From Gammaproteobacteria bacterium (GTDB lineage: Bacteria; Pseudomonadota; Gammaproteobacteria; JAPPPA01), in NCBI GenBank assembly GCA_028817755.1, contig JAPPPA010000053.1, positions 1-11,590 of the forward strand: a stretch of 11,590 nucleotides of DNA, written 5' to 3'. Both the position numbers and the translations under genes were made by a program. The notes under the pieces are model-generated. The model did no database searches. It saw only the letters and a list, made by a program, of their open reading frames with translations, and was not told the origin of the DNA. This document shows positions 1 to 6,461 of the stretch, one piece after another (the stretch's first letter is position 1; the number at the start of each line of letters is the position of its first letter).

Positions 1-920
1 AAGCAGACGAGAGTGATGCGTCGTTTTTACTACTGCAGCCGATGATGGCGGTGGTAACGAATATTGAGCCCGATCACCTAAGCACTTATGGCGGTGATTT
101 TGAACGTTTGCGTGAGAGCTTTATTGAGTTCTTGCATCACTTGCCTTTCTACGGCCGTGCAGTGGTGTGCGTCGATGACAAAGAAGTCCGAGAGCTACTG
201 CCGCGCATTAGTCGCCCGGTGATTACTTATGGTTTCCATGAAACTGCGGATCTACGCGCAACAGAATTTAAACAAGATGGTGCGACTTGTCAGTTTGTGG
301 CCACACTCGACGGGGAAAGCCTGCCAATTACCTTGAATATGCCAGGCCGTCACAACGTGCAAAACGCGTTGGCGGCGATGGGCATTGCCTTTGAATTGGG
401 TGCTAATCCAGCTGCAGTGCAAGCCGCTTTAGCGAAGTTTGAAGGTATTGGTCGCCGCTTCTCGCTACGTGGTGAACTGCCTGCTGCAGGTGGCAGTGCC
501 TTATTAGTAGATGACTACGGACATCACCCAACAGAAGTCGCCGCTACCTTAGCGGCCGCACGCAACTCTTGGCCTGATAAGCGTTTGGTCACCGTGTTCC
601 AGCCGCACCGTTACAGCCGTACGCAAGATTTATTTGAAGACTTTGCAGCCGTGCTCTCAGAAACCGATGTATTGCTGCTTTGTGAAGTCTTTGCTGCGGG
701 CGAAGAGCCTATTGCAGGTGCAGATGGTCGTTCCTTAGCGGCGGCTATTCGCGCTCGCGGCCAGGTAAACCCAGTATTTATTAATGAGCTTGATGCTTTG
801 GCACCAGTTCTTAACGGCTTGCTCGAAGATGGCGATGTGGTGCTTACCTTAGGCGCGGGCAGTATTGGTGCGGCGTCTAATGCATTACCGCAACAGCTAG
901 AGGGATTGAAAGAGGCGTAA
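1..920 (+). CDS. murC: UDP-N-acetylmuramate--L-alanine ligase MurC (5'-truncated)
   Basis: The gene is cut by the window edge. The reading frame is open from base 3 and gives 305 C-terminal residues of a protein usually about 470-490 long. MurC is the cytoplasmic ATP-dependent ligase that adds L-alanine to UDP-MurNAc, the first amino acid of the peptidoglycan stem peptide. The visible part begins with ADESDASF and continues into NIEPDH, both typical of the MurC central ATPase domain. GRHNVQNALAA, DDYGHHPTE and FQPHRYSRT follow, marking the end of the central domain and the C-terminal Mur ligase domain. The N-terminal UDP-binding domain and the GKT P-loop lie upstream of the window. Its TAA overlaps the murB ATG by one base, so the two are probably translationally coupled. 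The first in-frame ATG in the window, at 42, is internal and not the true start. Identification is very secure. Confidence 0.97.
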   Translation, partial: ADESDASFLLLQPMMAVVTNIEPDHLSTYGGDFERLRESFIEFLHHLPFYGRAVVCVDDKEVRELLPRISRPVITYGFHETADLRATEFKQDGATCQFVATLDGESLPITLNMPGRHNVQNALAAMGIAFELGANPAAVQAALAKFEGIGRRFSLRGELPAAGGSALLVDDYGHHPTEVAATLAAARNSWPDKRLVTVFQPHRYSRTQDLFEDFAAVLSETDVLLLCEVFAAGEEPIAGADGRSLAAAIRARGQVNPVFINELDALAPVLNGLLEDGDVVLTLGAGSIGAASNALPQQLEGLKEA

Positions 921-1849
921 TGGTGAATGCTTTGAAAGCACAACTTGAACAACAGCTTGGCAGCACGCTGCAGGGCCGTTTGTGCTTTGACGAGTCTATG
1001 GCGCGTTATACCTCATGGGCCGTGGGTGGCCCGGCGGATGTGCTTTATCGCCCACAAGATGTTGATGATCTTGGTCGCTTTATTTCAGTCTTGCCAGAAG
1101 GTGTAGATGTGCACTGGGTTGGCCTAGGTAGCAACTTGTTAGTGCGCGATGCTGGTGTGCGTGGCGTCGTGGTTCTACTGAAAGCCACCATGCAAACCAT
1201 GAATCATTTGGGTAACGGTATTGTTGAAGCCGGTGCTGGTGTGACCTGTACCAAGTTGGCCCGCCAAGTGGCTGACTGGGGTTACGCAGATTCAGCATTC
1301 TTTGCAGGTATTCCAGGCACCTTAGGTGGGGCCTTGGCTATGAATGCGGGCGCTCATGGCGGCGAAACTTGGCAGCAAGTAGAAGCTGTGCAACTGATGC
1401 GTCGTGATGGCAGCGTCGCGTGGTCCACTCCGGACGAATGGGACATTGGTTATCGCCATGCGCAAAAGCTGGCGGCGAATGACGACTATTGGTTTGTCGG
1501 AGCGCGCTTGAAGTTTGCTGAAGGCGATGCGGAAGCCAGCATGGCGGCGATTCGTGAGCTGCAAGCACACCGTGCTGCTACCCAACCGCTAGACCAGCGT
1601 AGTTGTGGTTCTGTATTTCGTAACCCAACAGGCGACCATTCTGCTCGCCTCATCGAAAGCTGTGGCCTTAAAGGGCTGCGCCGTGGTGGGGCTGAAGTGA
1701 GTCGCAAGCATGCCAACTTTATTGTTAATGCGGATAGCGCCTCAGCGGCAGACATTGAAGCATTGATTAATCATGTGAAAGACACCGTTGGATCTGAGTG
1801 TGGTGTTGATCTGCACCCAGAGGTGCGCATTATTGGGGAGGCAGCATAG
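920..1849 (+). CDS. murB: UDP-N-acetylenolpyruvoylglucosamine reductase MurB
   Basis: MurB is the FAD-dependent, NADPH-using cytoplasmic enzyme that reduces UDP-GlcNAc-enolpyruvate to UDP-MurNAc. The 309-residue product has the FAD-binding segment VGLGSNLLVRD (about 67-77) and AGIPGTLGGALAMNAGA (129-145). The catalytic set is visible: Arg179 in GYRHA, the proton-donor Ser231 in SCGSVFRNP, and Glu301 in LHPEVR. GGAEVSRKHANFIVN lies at 256-270. It is shorter than E. coli MurB (342) and fits the short type that lacks the extra tyrosine loop. The ATG at 920 overlaps the murC stop (TAATG). An AGAGG at 911-915 sits only 4 bases before that ATG but 7 bases before an in-frame GTG at 923, so the start is uncertain by one codon. 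The stop overlaps the ddl GTG by one base. Membership in the dcw operon supports the call. Confidence 0.97.
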   Translation: MVNALKAQLEQQLGSTLQGRLCFDESMARYTSWAVGGPADVLYRPQDVDDLGRFISVLPEGVDVHWVGLGSNLLVRDAGVRGVVVLLKATMQTMNHLGNGIVEAGAGVTCTKLARQVADWGYADSAFFAGIPGTLGGALAMNAGAHGGETWQQVEAVQLMRRDGSVAWSTPDEWDIGYRHAQKLAANDDYWFVGARLKFAEGDAEASMAAIRELQAHRAATQPLDQRSCGSVFRNPTGDHSARLIESCGLKGLRRGGAEVSRKHANFIVNADSASAADIEALINHVKDTVGSECGVDLHPEVRIIGEAA

Positions 1850-2829
1850 TGAGCGCTTTATCGCATCAACTTCCTCCTTTGGCGGTGTCTTCATCGCAAG
1901 AATTTGGCCGTGTTGCAGTGGTGCTAGGAGGCACTGCTGCAGAACGTAAAGTGTCGCTAAACAGTGGTGCGGCCGTATTAGCTGCGCTGCAGGCGCAAGG
2001 GGTAAATGCCGAGGCCTTTGACCTTGGTCCGCAATCAATTGCGGAGTTGATTGGTGGTGGTTACGACCGTGTATTTAACATTGTCCATGGCCGCGGCGGT
2101 GAAGATGGCGCGCTACAGGGCGCGTTGGATTTGGCAGGCATTCCTTATACCGGGCTGCCGCAAGCAGCTGCTGCGTTGAGCATGGACAAGTTAACCACGA
2201 AAGCGATTTGGCAAACGTTAGGTCTGCCAACGCCGGGTTATCGTCATATGACCTGTGCTGCCGACGCGGTAAACGTGGTTGCCGAGTTGGGAACACCATT
2301 AATGGTGAAGCCTGCACGTGAAGGTTCAAGCATTGGCATGGCGCGTGTGGAAAGCGCTGAAGAGTTGGCAAAGGCATGGCAAGCCGCGGCTGAATTTGAT
2401 CCGCGTGTTGTGGTTGAACAGTGGGTTACTGGAGCGGAGTACACAGCGGTCATCCTACAAGGTGAGGCGCTGCCGACGATTCGTTTGGAAAAGCAAAATC
2501 AGTTATACGACTACCAAGCTAAATACGAACAAAACAACACTGGTTATCACTGCCCAAGTGGTTTGAGTGCTGAGCAAGAAACCACTTGTCGTCAGCTAGC
2601 CCTAGAAGCGTTTAACGCGCTGGGTTGCACCGGCTGGGGCCGTGTTGATTTCATGATTGATCAAGCCGACAAGGTTTGGTTATTGGAAGCCAACGGTGTG
2701 CCCGGCATGACTGATCACAGTTTGGTGCCAATGGCGGCGCAGGCAGTTGGTGTCGACTTCAATGAGTTGGTATGGCGCATTTTAGAAACCAGCCTTGATA
2801 ACTCAGTAGCAGTGGGAGCGGAAGCATGA
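1849..2829 (+). CDS. ddl: D-alanine--D-alanine ligase (DdlB type)
   Basis: This cytoplasmic ATP-grasp enzyme joins two D-alanines to make the dipeptide that MurF adds to the peptidoglycan precursor. The 326-residue product shows GGTAAERKVS near the N-terminus (Glu32 matches E. coli Glu15), HGRGGEDG (80-87), KPAREGSSIG (154-163), Tyr226 in the omega-loop segment YDYQAKY, GRVDFM with Arg265 and Asp267, and the metal ligands Glu280 and Asn282. It is about 20 residues longer than E. coli DdlB because of an N-terminal extension of no recognised function. The start is GTG, overlapping the murB stop (TAGTG), with GGGGAGG at 1835-1841 seven bases upstream; this supports GTG 1849 despite the extension. 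The usual NTxPGM motif reads NGVPGM here. The last four bases overlap ftsQ (ATGA). The chromosomal dcw location indicates the DdlB rather than the DdlA paralogue. Confidence 0.95.
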   Translation: MSALSHQLPPLAVSSSQEFGRVAVVLGGTAAERKVSLNSGAAVLAALQAQGVNAEAFDLGPQSIAELIGGGYDRVFNIVHGRGGEDGALQGALDLAGIPYTGLPQAAAALSMDKLTTKAIWQTLGLPTPGYRHMTCAADAVNVVAELGTPLMVKPAREGSSIGMARVESAEELAKAWQAAAEFDPRVVVEQWVTGAEYTAVILQGEALPTIRLEKQNQLYDYQAKYEQNNTGYHCPSGLSAEQETTCRQLALEAFNALGCTGWGRVDFMIDQADKVWLLEANGVPGMTDHSLVPMAAQAVGVDFNELVWRILETSLDNSVAVGAEA

Positions 2830-3662
2830 AATTAGCGCTGCCAAATTTCTCTCGCTTTGTCTTTGCGAACGGCAATAAGTCAGCCGCTGTTGAGCGTTGG
2901 GTTTTTGCTATTGGGCTTGGCTGCTGCTTATTAGGTTTAGTTGGGCTACTGCGTTGGGGGCCTAGTGATCCCGTGCGCGCTGTACGCGTGGATGCACCGT
3001 TTGTAGGTTTAACCGCTGCAGATGTTTGGCCGTACTTACAAGAAGTGTTTGGCGAAGATTTATTGGCAGTGGACCTGCCTGTTTTAGCCACGCGCTTAGA
3101 AAAACATCCGTGGATGGAAAAAGTACAGCTGCGCCGTGTTTGGCCAGACACCCTGATTGTGGATGTCACTGAGCCTAAGCCATTTGCGCACTGGCAGGGT
3201 TTGCGTGGTGAGGCTGGTTTTGTCACCACCAGTGGTGCAGCCCTAGAGGCGGCTGGTACACCGAGTATGGATTTGGTCTACCAAGGTGATGCGGCTGCGG
3301 CCGGCGAATTTTTGCAGTGGCAAGCAAGCATGAGCGCGGCGTTGCAAAACAGTGACTGGGAATTGCTGAAGTTGAGTCGTAGTGAATATAGCCAGTGGCG
3401 CGTGTTCTTACGCGACAGCGATTCAGTGGCCTTGGAACTGCGCTTTGGTGAGCAGTGGGATAAAGATTTATGGGCGCGCTTTAGCCGCGCTTGGACGGCA
3501 GGGCTAGAGGCTCGAAAAGCAGATATTGCTTATGTCGATTTGCGCTACCGCGGTGGTATGGCAGTGGGTTGGGCAAAGCATGTAAAAGCCGCGGGTATTG
3601 AGCTCGCGCAGCAACAGAATTTTGATTTGAGTACGTGGGTGAAAGCCCCGCAGGGAGTATAA
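2826..3662 (+). CDS. ftsQ: Cell division protein FtsQ
   Basis: FtsQ is a bitopic inner-membrane divisome protein that links early cytoplasmic division proteins to FtsB/FtsL and the septal synthesis machinery. The 278-residue product has a short cytoplasmic N-terminus, one hydrophobic membrane segment at about 25-43, a POTRA domain at about 51-117 (HPWMEKVQLRRVWPDTL is characteristic), and a periplasmic beta domain. That domain ends with YVDLRYRGGMAVGW, close to the E. coli signature. The ATG overlaps the ddl stop (ATGA), and GGGAG at 2814-2818 lies 7 bases upstream. The gene ends two bases before the ftsA ATG. Length and topology are normal for the family. The lysine-rich cytoplasmic head expected before the membrane segment is modest. 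A 156-codon open frame on the opposite strand here is a composition shadow. Confidence 0.96.
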   Translation: MKLALPNFSRFVFANGNKSAAVERWVFAIGLGCCLLGLVGLLRWGPSDPVRAVRVDAPFVGLTAADVWPYLQEVFGEDLLAVDLPVLATRLEKHPWMEKVQLRRVWPDTLIVDVTEPKPFAHWQGLRGEAGFVTTSGAALEAAGTPSMDLVYQGDAAAAGEFLQWQASMSAALQNSDWELLKLSRSEYSQWRVFLRDSDSVALELRFGEQWDKDLWARFSRAWTAGLEARKADIAYVDLRYRGGMAVGWAKHVKAAGIELAQQQNFDLSTWVKAPQGV

Positions 3663-3664
3663 CG

Positions 3665-4894
3665 ATGGCAGACGATGCCTTGAGAAAACTGGTTGCAGCC
3701 GTAGATATCGGCACCTCTAAGGTGGCGGTTCTAGTTGGCGAGGTAGCCGACGACGGCAATGTCACGATCATTGGCGAGGGTATTCACCCGTGTACAGGTC
3801 TGAGCAAAGGTGTTGTCACCAATGTGGATCTAACGGTTGAGTCCATTAAAGCTGCGGTAGCGAAGGCTAGCCAAATGGCGGTTTGCGACATTGAAGGCGT
3901 ATATGTCGGTGTCGCGGGCAGCCATATTCGTAGCCATAACGCTTACGGCAAAGTTGCGATTCATGGCGGCGAAGTGACCAAGGAAGACGTAGAGCGCGTA
4001 ATGCAGTCAGCGCGTACGTTTAACTTGTCAGAAAACGAGAAGATTCTTCACGTTTTACCGCAAGAGTATGTGATTGATAACCATGATGGTATTCGTGAGC
4101 CGATTGGTATGGCCGGTGTCAGCCTTGAGGCGCATGCCCACATTATTACCGGTGCCATTAATGCCATTCGCAACATCGAAACCTGCATTAAGCGTTCGGG
4201 CTTACAAGTTGATGACCTAGTGCTAGAGCAGTTGGCATCTAGCTACAGCGTTTTGACTGACGATGAAAAAGAGCTTGGCGTTTGCTTAGTGGATATCGGT
4301 GGCGGCACGACTGATATCGCCGTGTTCCGTGAAGGCGCTATTCGCCATACGGCCGTGATTCCGATTGCGGGTGATCAAGTCACTAAGGATATCGCCACTG
4401 CGTTCTGTACAACGCGCCAAGCAACGCTTCAGATTAAAGAACGTTATGGCTGCGCTTTACCTACGTTAGTGAATGAAGACGAAGTGGTTGAGATTCCAGG
4501 TGTTGGCGGTCGTGCGCCAGCAACGGTGAAACGCGCCACGCTGTCTGAAGTGATCGAAAAGCGTTACGAAGAGTTATTCGCCTTCATTTTAGAAGAGCTA
4601 CGCCGTGCCAAGTTTGAAGACATGTTGGGTGCCGGCATTGTTTTAACCGGTGGCAGTTCGAAAATCCATGGCGCTCGTGAGCTAGCAGAAGAGGTGTTCC
4701 AAAAGCCAGTACGTATTGGCAGCCCTCGTAATGTTTACGGCCTGGAAGAGAAGACCGCTAACCCTATTTATGCCACTGGCGTTGGCTTGTTGATGCAAGC
4801 CGCCAAGGACCTGCTGGAACACGGCAGCTCCGGTCGTTATCGAGAAGACAGCCTAATGAGCCGACTATTGCGTTGGTTCAAGGGCGGCTTCTAA
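3665..4894 (+). CDS. ftsA: Cell division protein FtsA
   Basis: FtsA is an actin-fold ATPase that tethers FtsZ filaments to the inner membrane and recruits later divisome proteins. The 409-residue product carries the phosphate-1 motif DIGTSKV (14-20), the FtsA-specific 1C subdomain with SHIRSHNAYGKVAI (86-99), the phosphate-2 motif VDIGGGTTDIAV (209-220) and the adenosine motif GIVLTGGSSKIHG (324-336). The C-terminus, SLMSRLLRWFKGGF (396-409), is the expected amphipathic membrane-targeting helix. The ATG at 3665 is chosen because AGGGAG at 3652-3657 is 7 bases upstream and MADD..LVAAVDIGTS matches the family N-terminus. A longer in-frame GTG start at 3635 would lie inside ftsQ and lacks support. 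ftsA is 70 bases upstream of ftsZ, preserving the conserved Q-A-Z order. Confidence 0.98.
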   Translation: MADDALRKLVAAVDIGTSKVAVLVGEVADDGNVTIIGEGIHPCTGLSKGVVTNVDLTVESIKAAVAKASQMAVCDIEGVYVGVAGSHIRSHNAYGKVAIHGGEVTKEDVERVMQSARTFNLSENEKILHVLPQEYVIDNHDGIREPIGMAGVSLEAHAHIITGAINAIRNIETCIKRSGLQVDDLVLEQLASSYSVLTDDEKELGVCLVDIGGGTTDIAVFREGAIRHTAVIPIAGDQVTKDIATAFCTTRQATLQIKERYGCALPTLVNEDEVVEIPGVGGRAPATVKRATLSEVIEKRYEELFAFILEELRRAKFEDMLGAGIVLTGGSSKIHGARELAEEVFQKPVRIGSPRNVYGLEEKTANPIYATGVGLLMQAAKDLLEHGSSGRYREDSLMSRLLRWFKGGF

Positions 4895-4918
4895 ATCGTA
4901 ATTTATCCATTTTTAACC

Positions 4919-4952
4919 TTTCTGACCCCAAACAGAAAACCCCAAAAGAAAA
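4919..4952 (+). repeat. Tandem imperfect direct repeat and small hairpin in the ftsA-ftsZ gap
   Basis: The 70-base gap before ftsZ contains CCCCAAACAGAAAA (4926-4939) followed immediately by CCCCAAAAGAAAA (4940-4952). These are two copies of one unit differing by a single base insertion. The first copy also closes a 6-base inverted repeat, TTTCTG (4919-4924) with CAGAAA (4933-4938), loop 8. The repeat abuts the ftsZ ribosome binding site. No terminator-like T-tract follows. Its function is unknown. It could be an unstructured A-rich translation enhancer or simply slippage-derived sequence. Confidence 0.5.
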
Positions 4953-4957
4953 GAGGA
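4952..4957 (+). promoter_or_regulatory. Ribosome binding site of ftsZ
   Basis: AGAGGA lies 7 bases before the ATG at 4965 and fixes the ftsZ start. The surrounding sequence is strongly A-rich, which should keep it unpaired and suits a highly translated gene. Confidence 0.8.
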
Positions 4958-4964
4958 CATAACC

Positions 4965-6149
4965 ATGCCTAAATTTGATTTACCAGAAACAGCAAATACA
5001 GGCCCTGTGATTAAAGTGATCGGTGTTGGCGGCGGTGGCGGTAACGCTATCTCGCACATGGTCAAAGCAGGAATTGATGGCGTTGAATTTATTTGCGCCG
5101 ATACAGACAACCAAAACCTACGCGCACGCCGTGTAGATTCCGTGATTCAGCTTTCTGAATCTGTAACCGAAGGCTTAGGTGCCGGTATGCGCCCTGAAAA
5201 GGGTGCCGAAGCTGCTGAGCAAGTAGAGCAACAAATTGCTGACACCATTCGTGGTGCCAACATGTTGTTCATCGCTGCTGGTCTTGGTGGTGGTACCGGT
5301 ACCGGTGCTGCACCAGTCGTGGCGCGTATCGCTAAAGAGCTAGGCATCTTAACTGTTGCTGTTGTGACCAAGCCATTCGGTTTTGAAGGTGGCAACCGCA
5401 TGGGCTTGGCCACTGAAGGTCGTGAAGAGCTACTACGTTTTGTAGATAGCATGATCACCATTCCTAACGACAAGCTACCTCAAGTATTGGGTAACGATTT
5501 CCCAATGTTGGATGCGTTTGCTGCAGGTAACGAAATTTTGCACAACGCGGTTCAAGGTATTTCAGACTTAATTACCAAGTCTGGCCTAATCAACGTGGAT
5601 TTCGCTGACGTACGTACCGTGATGTCTGAAATGGGTACTGCCATGATGGGTGGTGGTGTTTCAACTACCGCCGGCTCGCGTGCACGTGAAGCCGCAGAAC
5701 AAGCGATTGCTAGCCCACTATTGGAAGATATCGATTTGTCAGGTGCTAAAGGCATCTTGGTGAACGTTACTTCTGGTCCGAATATCACCATGGGTGAATT
5801 CCAAGAAGTGGGTGAGATCGTACGTGGCATCGCCGCACCAGACGCCAACATCATTGCCGGTACTGTGATTGACCCAGAGATGGGTGATGAATTCCGCGTC
5901 ACTGTTGTTGCTACCGGTATTGGTGGTGCTGCTAACCAGCAGCCAGCACCTTTGCAGGCGGTACGTACACCAATGGCTGAGAACCAAGTTGAAGAAGAAG
6001 TGTCTATGCAAAGCACTGGCACAGACGGTGTAGCAACCCCAATGCTGCGTCCTCAACGTAATGTTCGCGTAACTGTGCCTGAGGGCGTGCAAGGTTACGA
6101 CGATCAATACTTCGACGCACCGGCGTTTTTACGTCGCATGAATGACTAA
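4965..6149 (+). CDS. ftsZ: Cell division GTPase FtsZ
   Basis: FtsZ is the tubulin-like GTPase that polymerises into the Z-ring at midcell. The 394-residue product has the nucleotide-binding loop VGGGGGNA (21-28), the tubulin signature GGGTGTG (108-114), the EGGNRMG region (141-147) and the T7 synergy loop with Asn210, Asp212 and Asp215 in NVDFADV. The globular core runs to about residue 320. A variable linker (about 321-378) rich in Gln, Pro and acidic residues follows. It ends in the conserved C-terminal peptide YFDAPAFLRRMND (382-394), the docking site for FtsA, ZipA and other regulators. The usual DIPAFL core of this peptide reads DAPAFL. The gene ends in tandem in-frame TAA codons (6147-6152), followed by a hairpin terminator. 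Length is normal for gammaproteobacteria (383-395). Confidence 0.99.
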   Translation: MPKFDLPETANTGPVIKVIGVGGGGGNAISHMVKAGIDGVEFICADTDNQNLRARRVDSVIQLSESVTEGLGAGMRPEKGAEAAEQVEQQIADTIRGANMLFIAAGLGGGTGTGAAPVVARIAKELGILTVAVVTKPFGFEGGNRMGLATEGREELLRFVDSMITIPNDKLPQVLGNDFPMLDAFAAGNEILHNAVQGISDLITKSGLINVDFADVRTVMSEMGTAMMGGGVSTTAGSRAREAAEQAIASPLLEDIDLSGAKGILVNVTSGPNITMGEFQEVGEIVRGIAAPDANIIAGTVIDPEMGDEFRVTVVATGIGGAANQQPAPLQAVRTPMAENQVEEEVSMQSTGTDGVATPMLRPQRNVRVTVPEGVQGYDDQYFDAPAFLRRMND

Positions 6150-6196
6150 TAACGCTTTCTAAAGAAACTGTATTAGTCGAAGAAGAAGTGTCCTCG

Positions 6197-6232
6197 CTTG
6201 CCGGCCCTTTGGGGATTGGGTCGGCAAGTTTT
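6197..6232 (+). terminator. Rho-independent terminator after ftsZ
   Basis: CTTGCCGGCCC (6197-6207) pairs with GGGTCGGCAAG (6218-6228) to form an 11-base-pair stem with one G-U pair and a 10-base loop. TTTTA follows. The stem is long and GC-rich but the T-tract is short (4 T). It begins 47 bases after the ftsZ stop and most likely ends the dcw transcript, separating it from lpxC. Confidence 0.8.
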
Positions 6233-6267
6233 ACGGATGCGCAGCTGGTCCCTGAATATCGACCGAT

Positions 6268-6284
6268 TGTCCAATAGTTGGACA
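6268..6284. repeat. Perfect 7+3+7 inverted repeat upstream of the lpxC promoter
   Basis: TGTCCAA (6268-6274) and TTGGACA (6278-6284) are perfect inverted copies separated by TAG. The dyad ends 18 bases before the predicted -35 box, a position suited to an activator or repressor operator. A short RNA hairpin in read-through transcripts is also possible, but no T-tract follows, so it is not a good terminator. I do not recognise the site as belonging to a named regulator. Confidence 0.5.
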
Positions 6285-6302
6285 GGGCTTGCTTGCAAGT
6301 GA

Positions 6303-6331
6303 TTGATTTATTGTGTTAGTTGTGATATTTT
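6303..6331 (+). promoter_or_regulatory. Candidate sigma-70 promoter of lpxC
   Basis: TTGATT (6303-6308) and TATTTT (6326-6331) match the -35 and -10 consensus at 4 of 6 positions each, with an ideal 17-base spacer. Transcription would start near 6338, leaving a leader of about 124 bases. The position downstream of the ftsZ terminator and upstream of lpxC makes biological sense. Other weak matches nearby, such as TTACAA (6383) with TGTAAA (6406), cannot be excluded. Confidence 0.5.
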
Positions 6332-6422
6332 CGCCCCATTCCAGTGCATTGTGCGCCGCAACAAAAACGTAGAAAAGCGTCGTTACAAACGAATTAACAC
6401 TGGCCTGTAAATAGATAAAAAC

Positions 6423-6443
6423 GGTTTGATTACGTATCAATCC
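6423..6443. repeat. 21-base dyad in the lpxC leader
   Basis: GG-T-TTGAT at 6423-6430 is mirrored by ATCAA-T-CC at 6436-6443 around the central TACGT, with a single T-T mismatch. It ends 18 bases before the lpxC ATG and just upstream of its GAGG. It could be an operator or an RNA hairpin that keeps the ribosome site exposed. Function is not known from sequence. Confidence 0.45.
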
Positions 6444-6446
6444 GAA

Positions 6447-6452
6447 TGAGGT
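6447..6452 (+). promoter_or_regulatory. Ribosome binding site of lpxC
   Basis: TGAGGT at 6447-6452 contains GAGG, ending 10 bases before the ATG at 6462. The spacing is slightly long. It supports the start that gives the canonical 305-residue protein. Confidence 0.65.
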
Positions 6453-6461
6453 AAAGCTGTC

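Larger units (their letters stand above)
6150..6461. other. Intergenic region between ftsZ and lpxC
   Basis: This 312-base gap has no convincing gene. In order it holds the second in-frame ftsZ stop, the ftsZ terminator, a perfect 17-base dyad (6268-6284), an 8-base palindrome CTTGCAAG (6292-6299), a candidate sigma-70 promoter (6303-6331), about 120 bases of AT-rich untranslated leader, a second dyad (6423-6443), and the lpxC ribosome binding site. A 21-codon frame starting at the ATG at 6237 has no ribosome binding site and is not called. Confidence 0.7.

Noticed and set aside
2759..3229. 156-codon minus-strand frame opposite the ddl/ftsQ junction
   Set aside because: It is antisense to well-conserved coding sequence, has low-complexity Ser/Thr/Lys-rich composition and no recognisable domain, so it is a codon-usage shadow.
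3635..3664. Upstream GTG start giving FtsA ten more residues
   Set aside because: It lies inside ftsQ, has no ribosome site, and the ATG at 3665 has AGGGAG at ideal spacing and a family-typical N-terminus.
5552..6022. 156-codon minus-strand frame opposite ftsZ
   Set aside because: It is antisense to ftsZ throughout, with Ser/Pro/Ala-rich shadow composition and no family match I can see.
6237..6302. 21-codon plus-strand frame before lpxC
   Set aside because: No Shine-Dalgarno sequence, it starts in the T-tract side of the terminator, and it precedes the predicted transcription start.
6383..6411. Second possible lpxC promoter, TTACAA with TGTAAA
   Set aside because: The -35 matches only 3 of 6 consensus bases. 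The site at 6303-6331 is better.
6231..6440. 69-codon minus-strand frame in the ftsZ-lpxC gap
   Set aside because: It runs through the terminator and the promoter region, with no ribosome site and no recognisable protein features.
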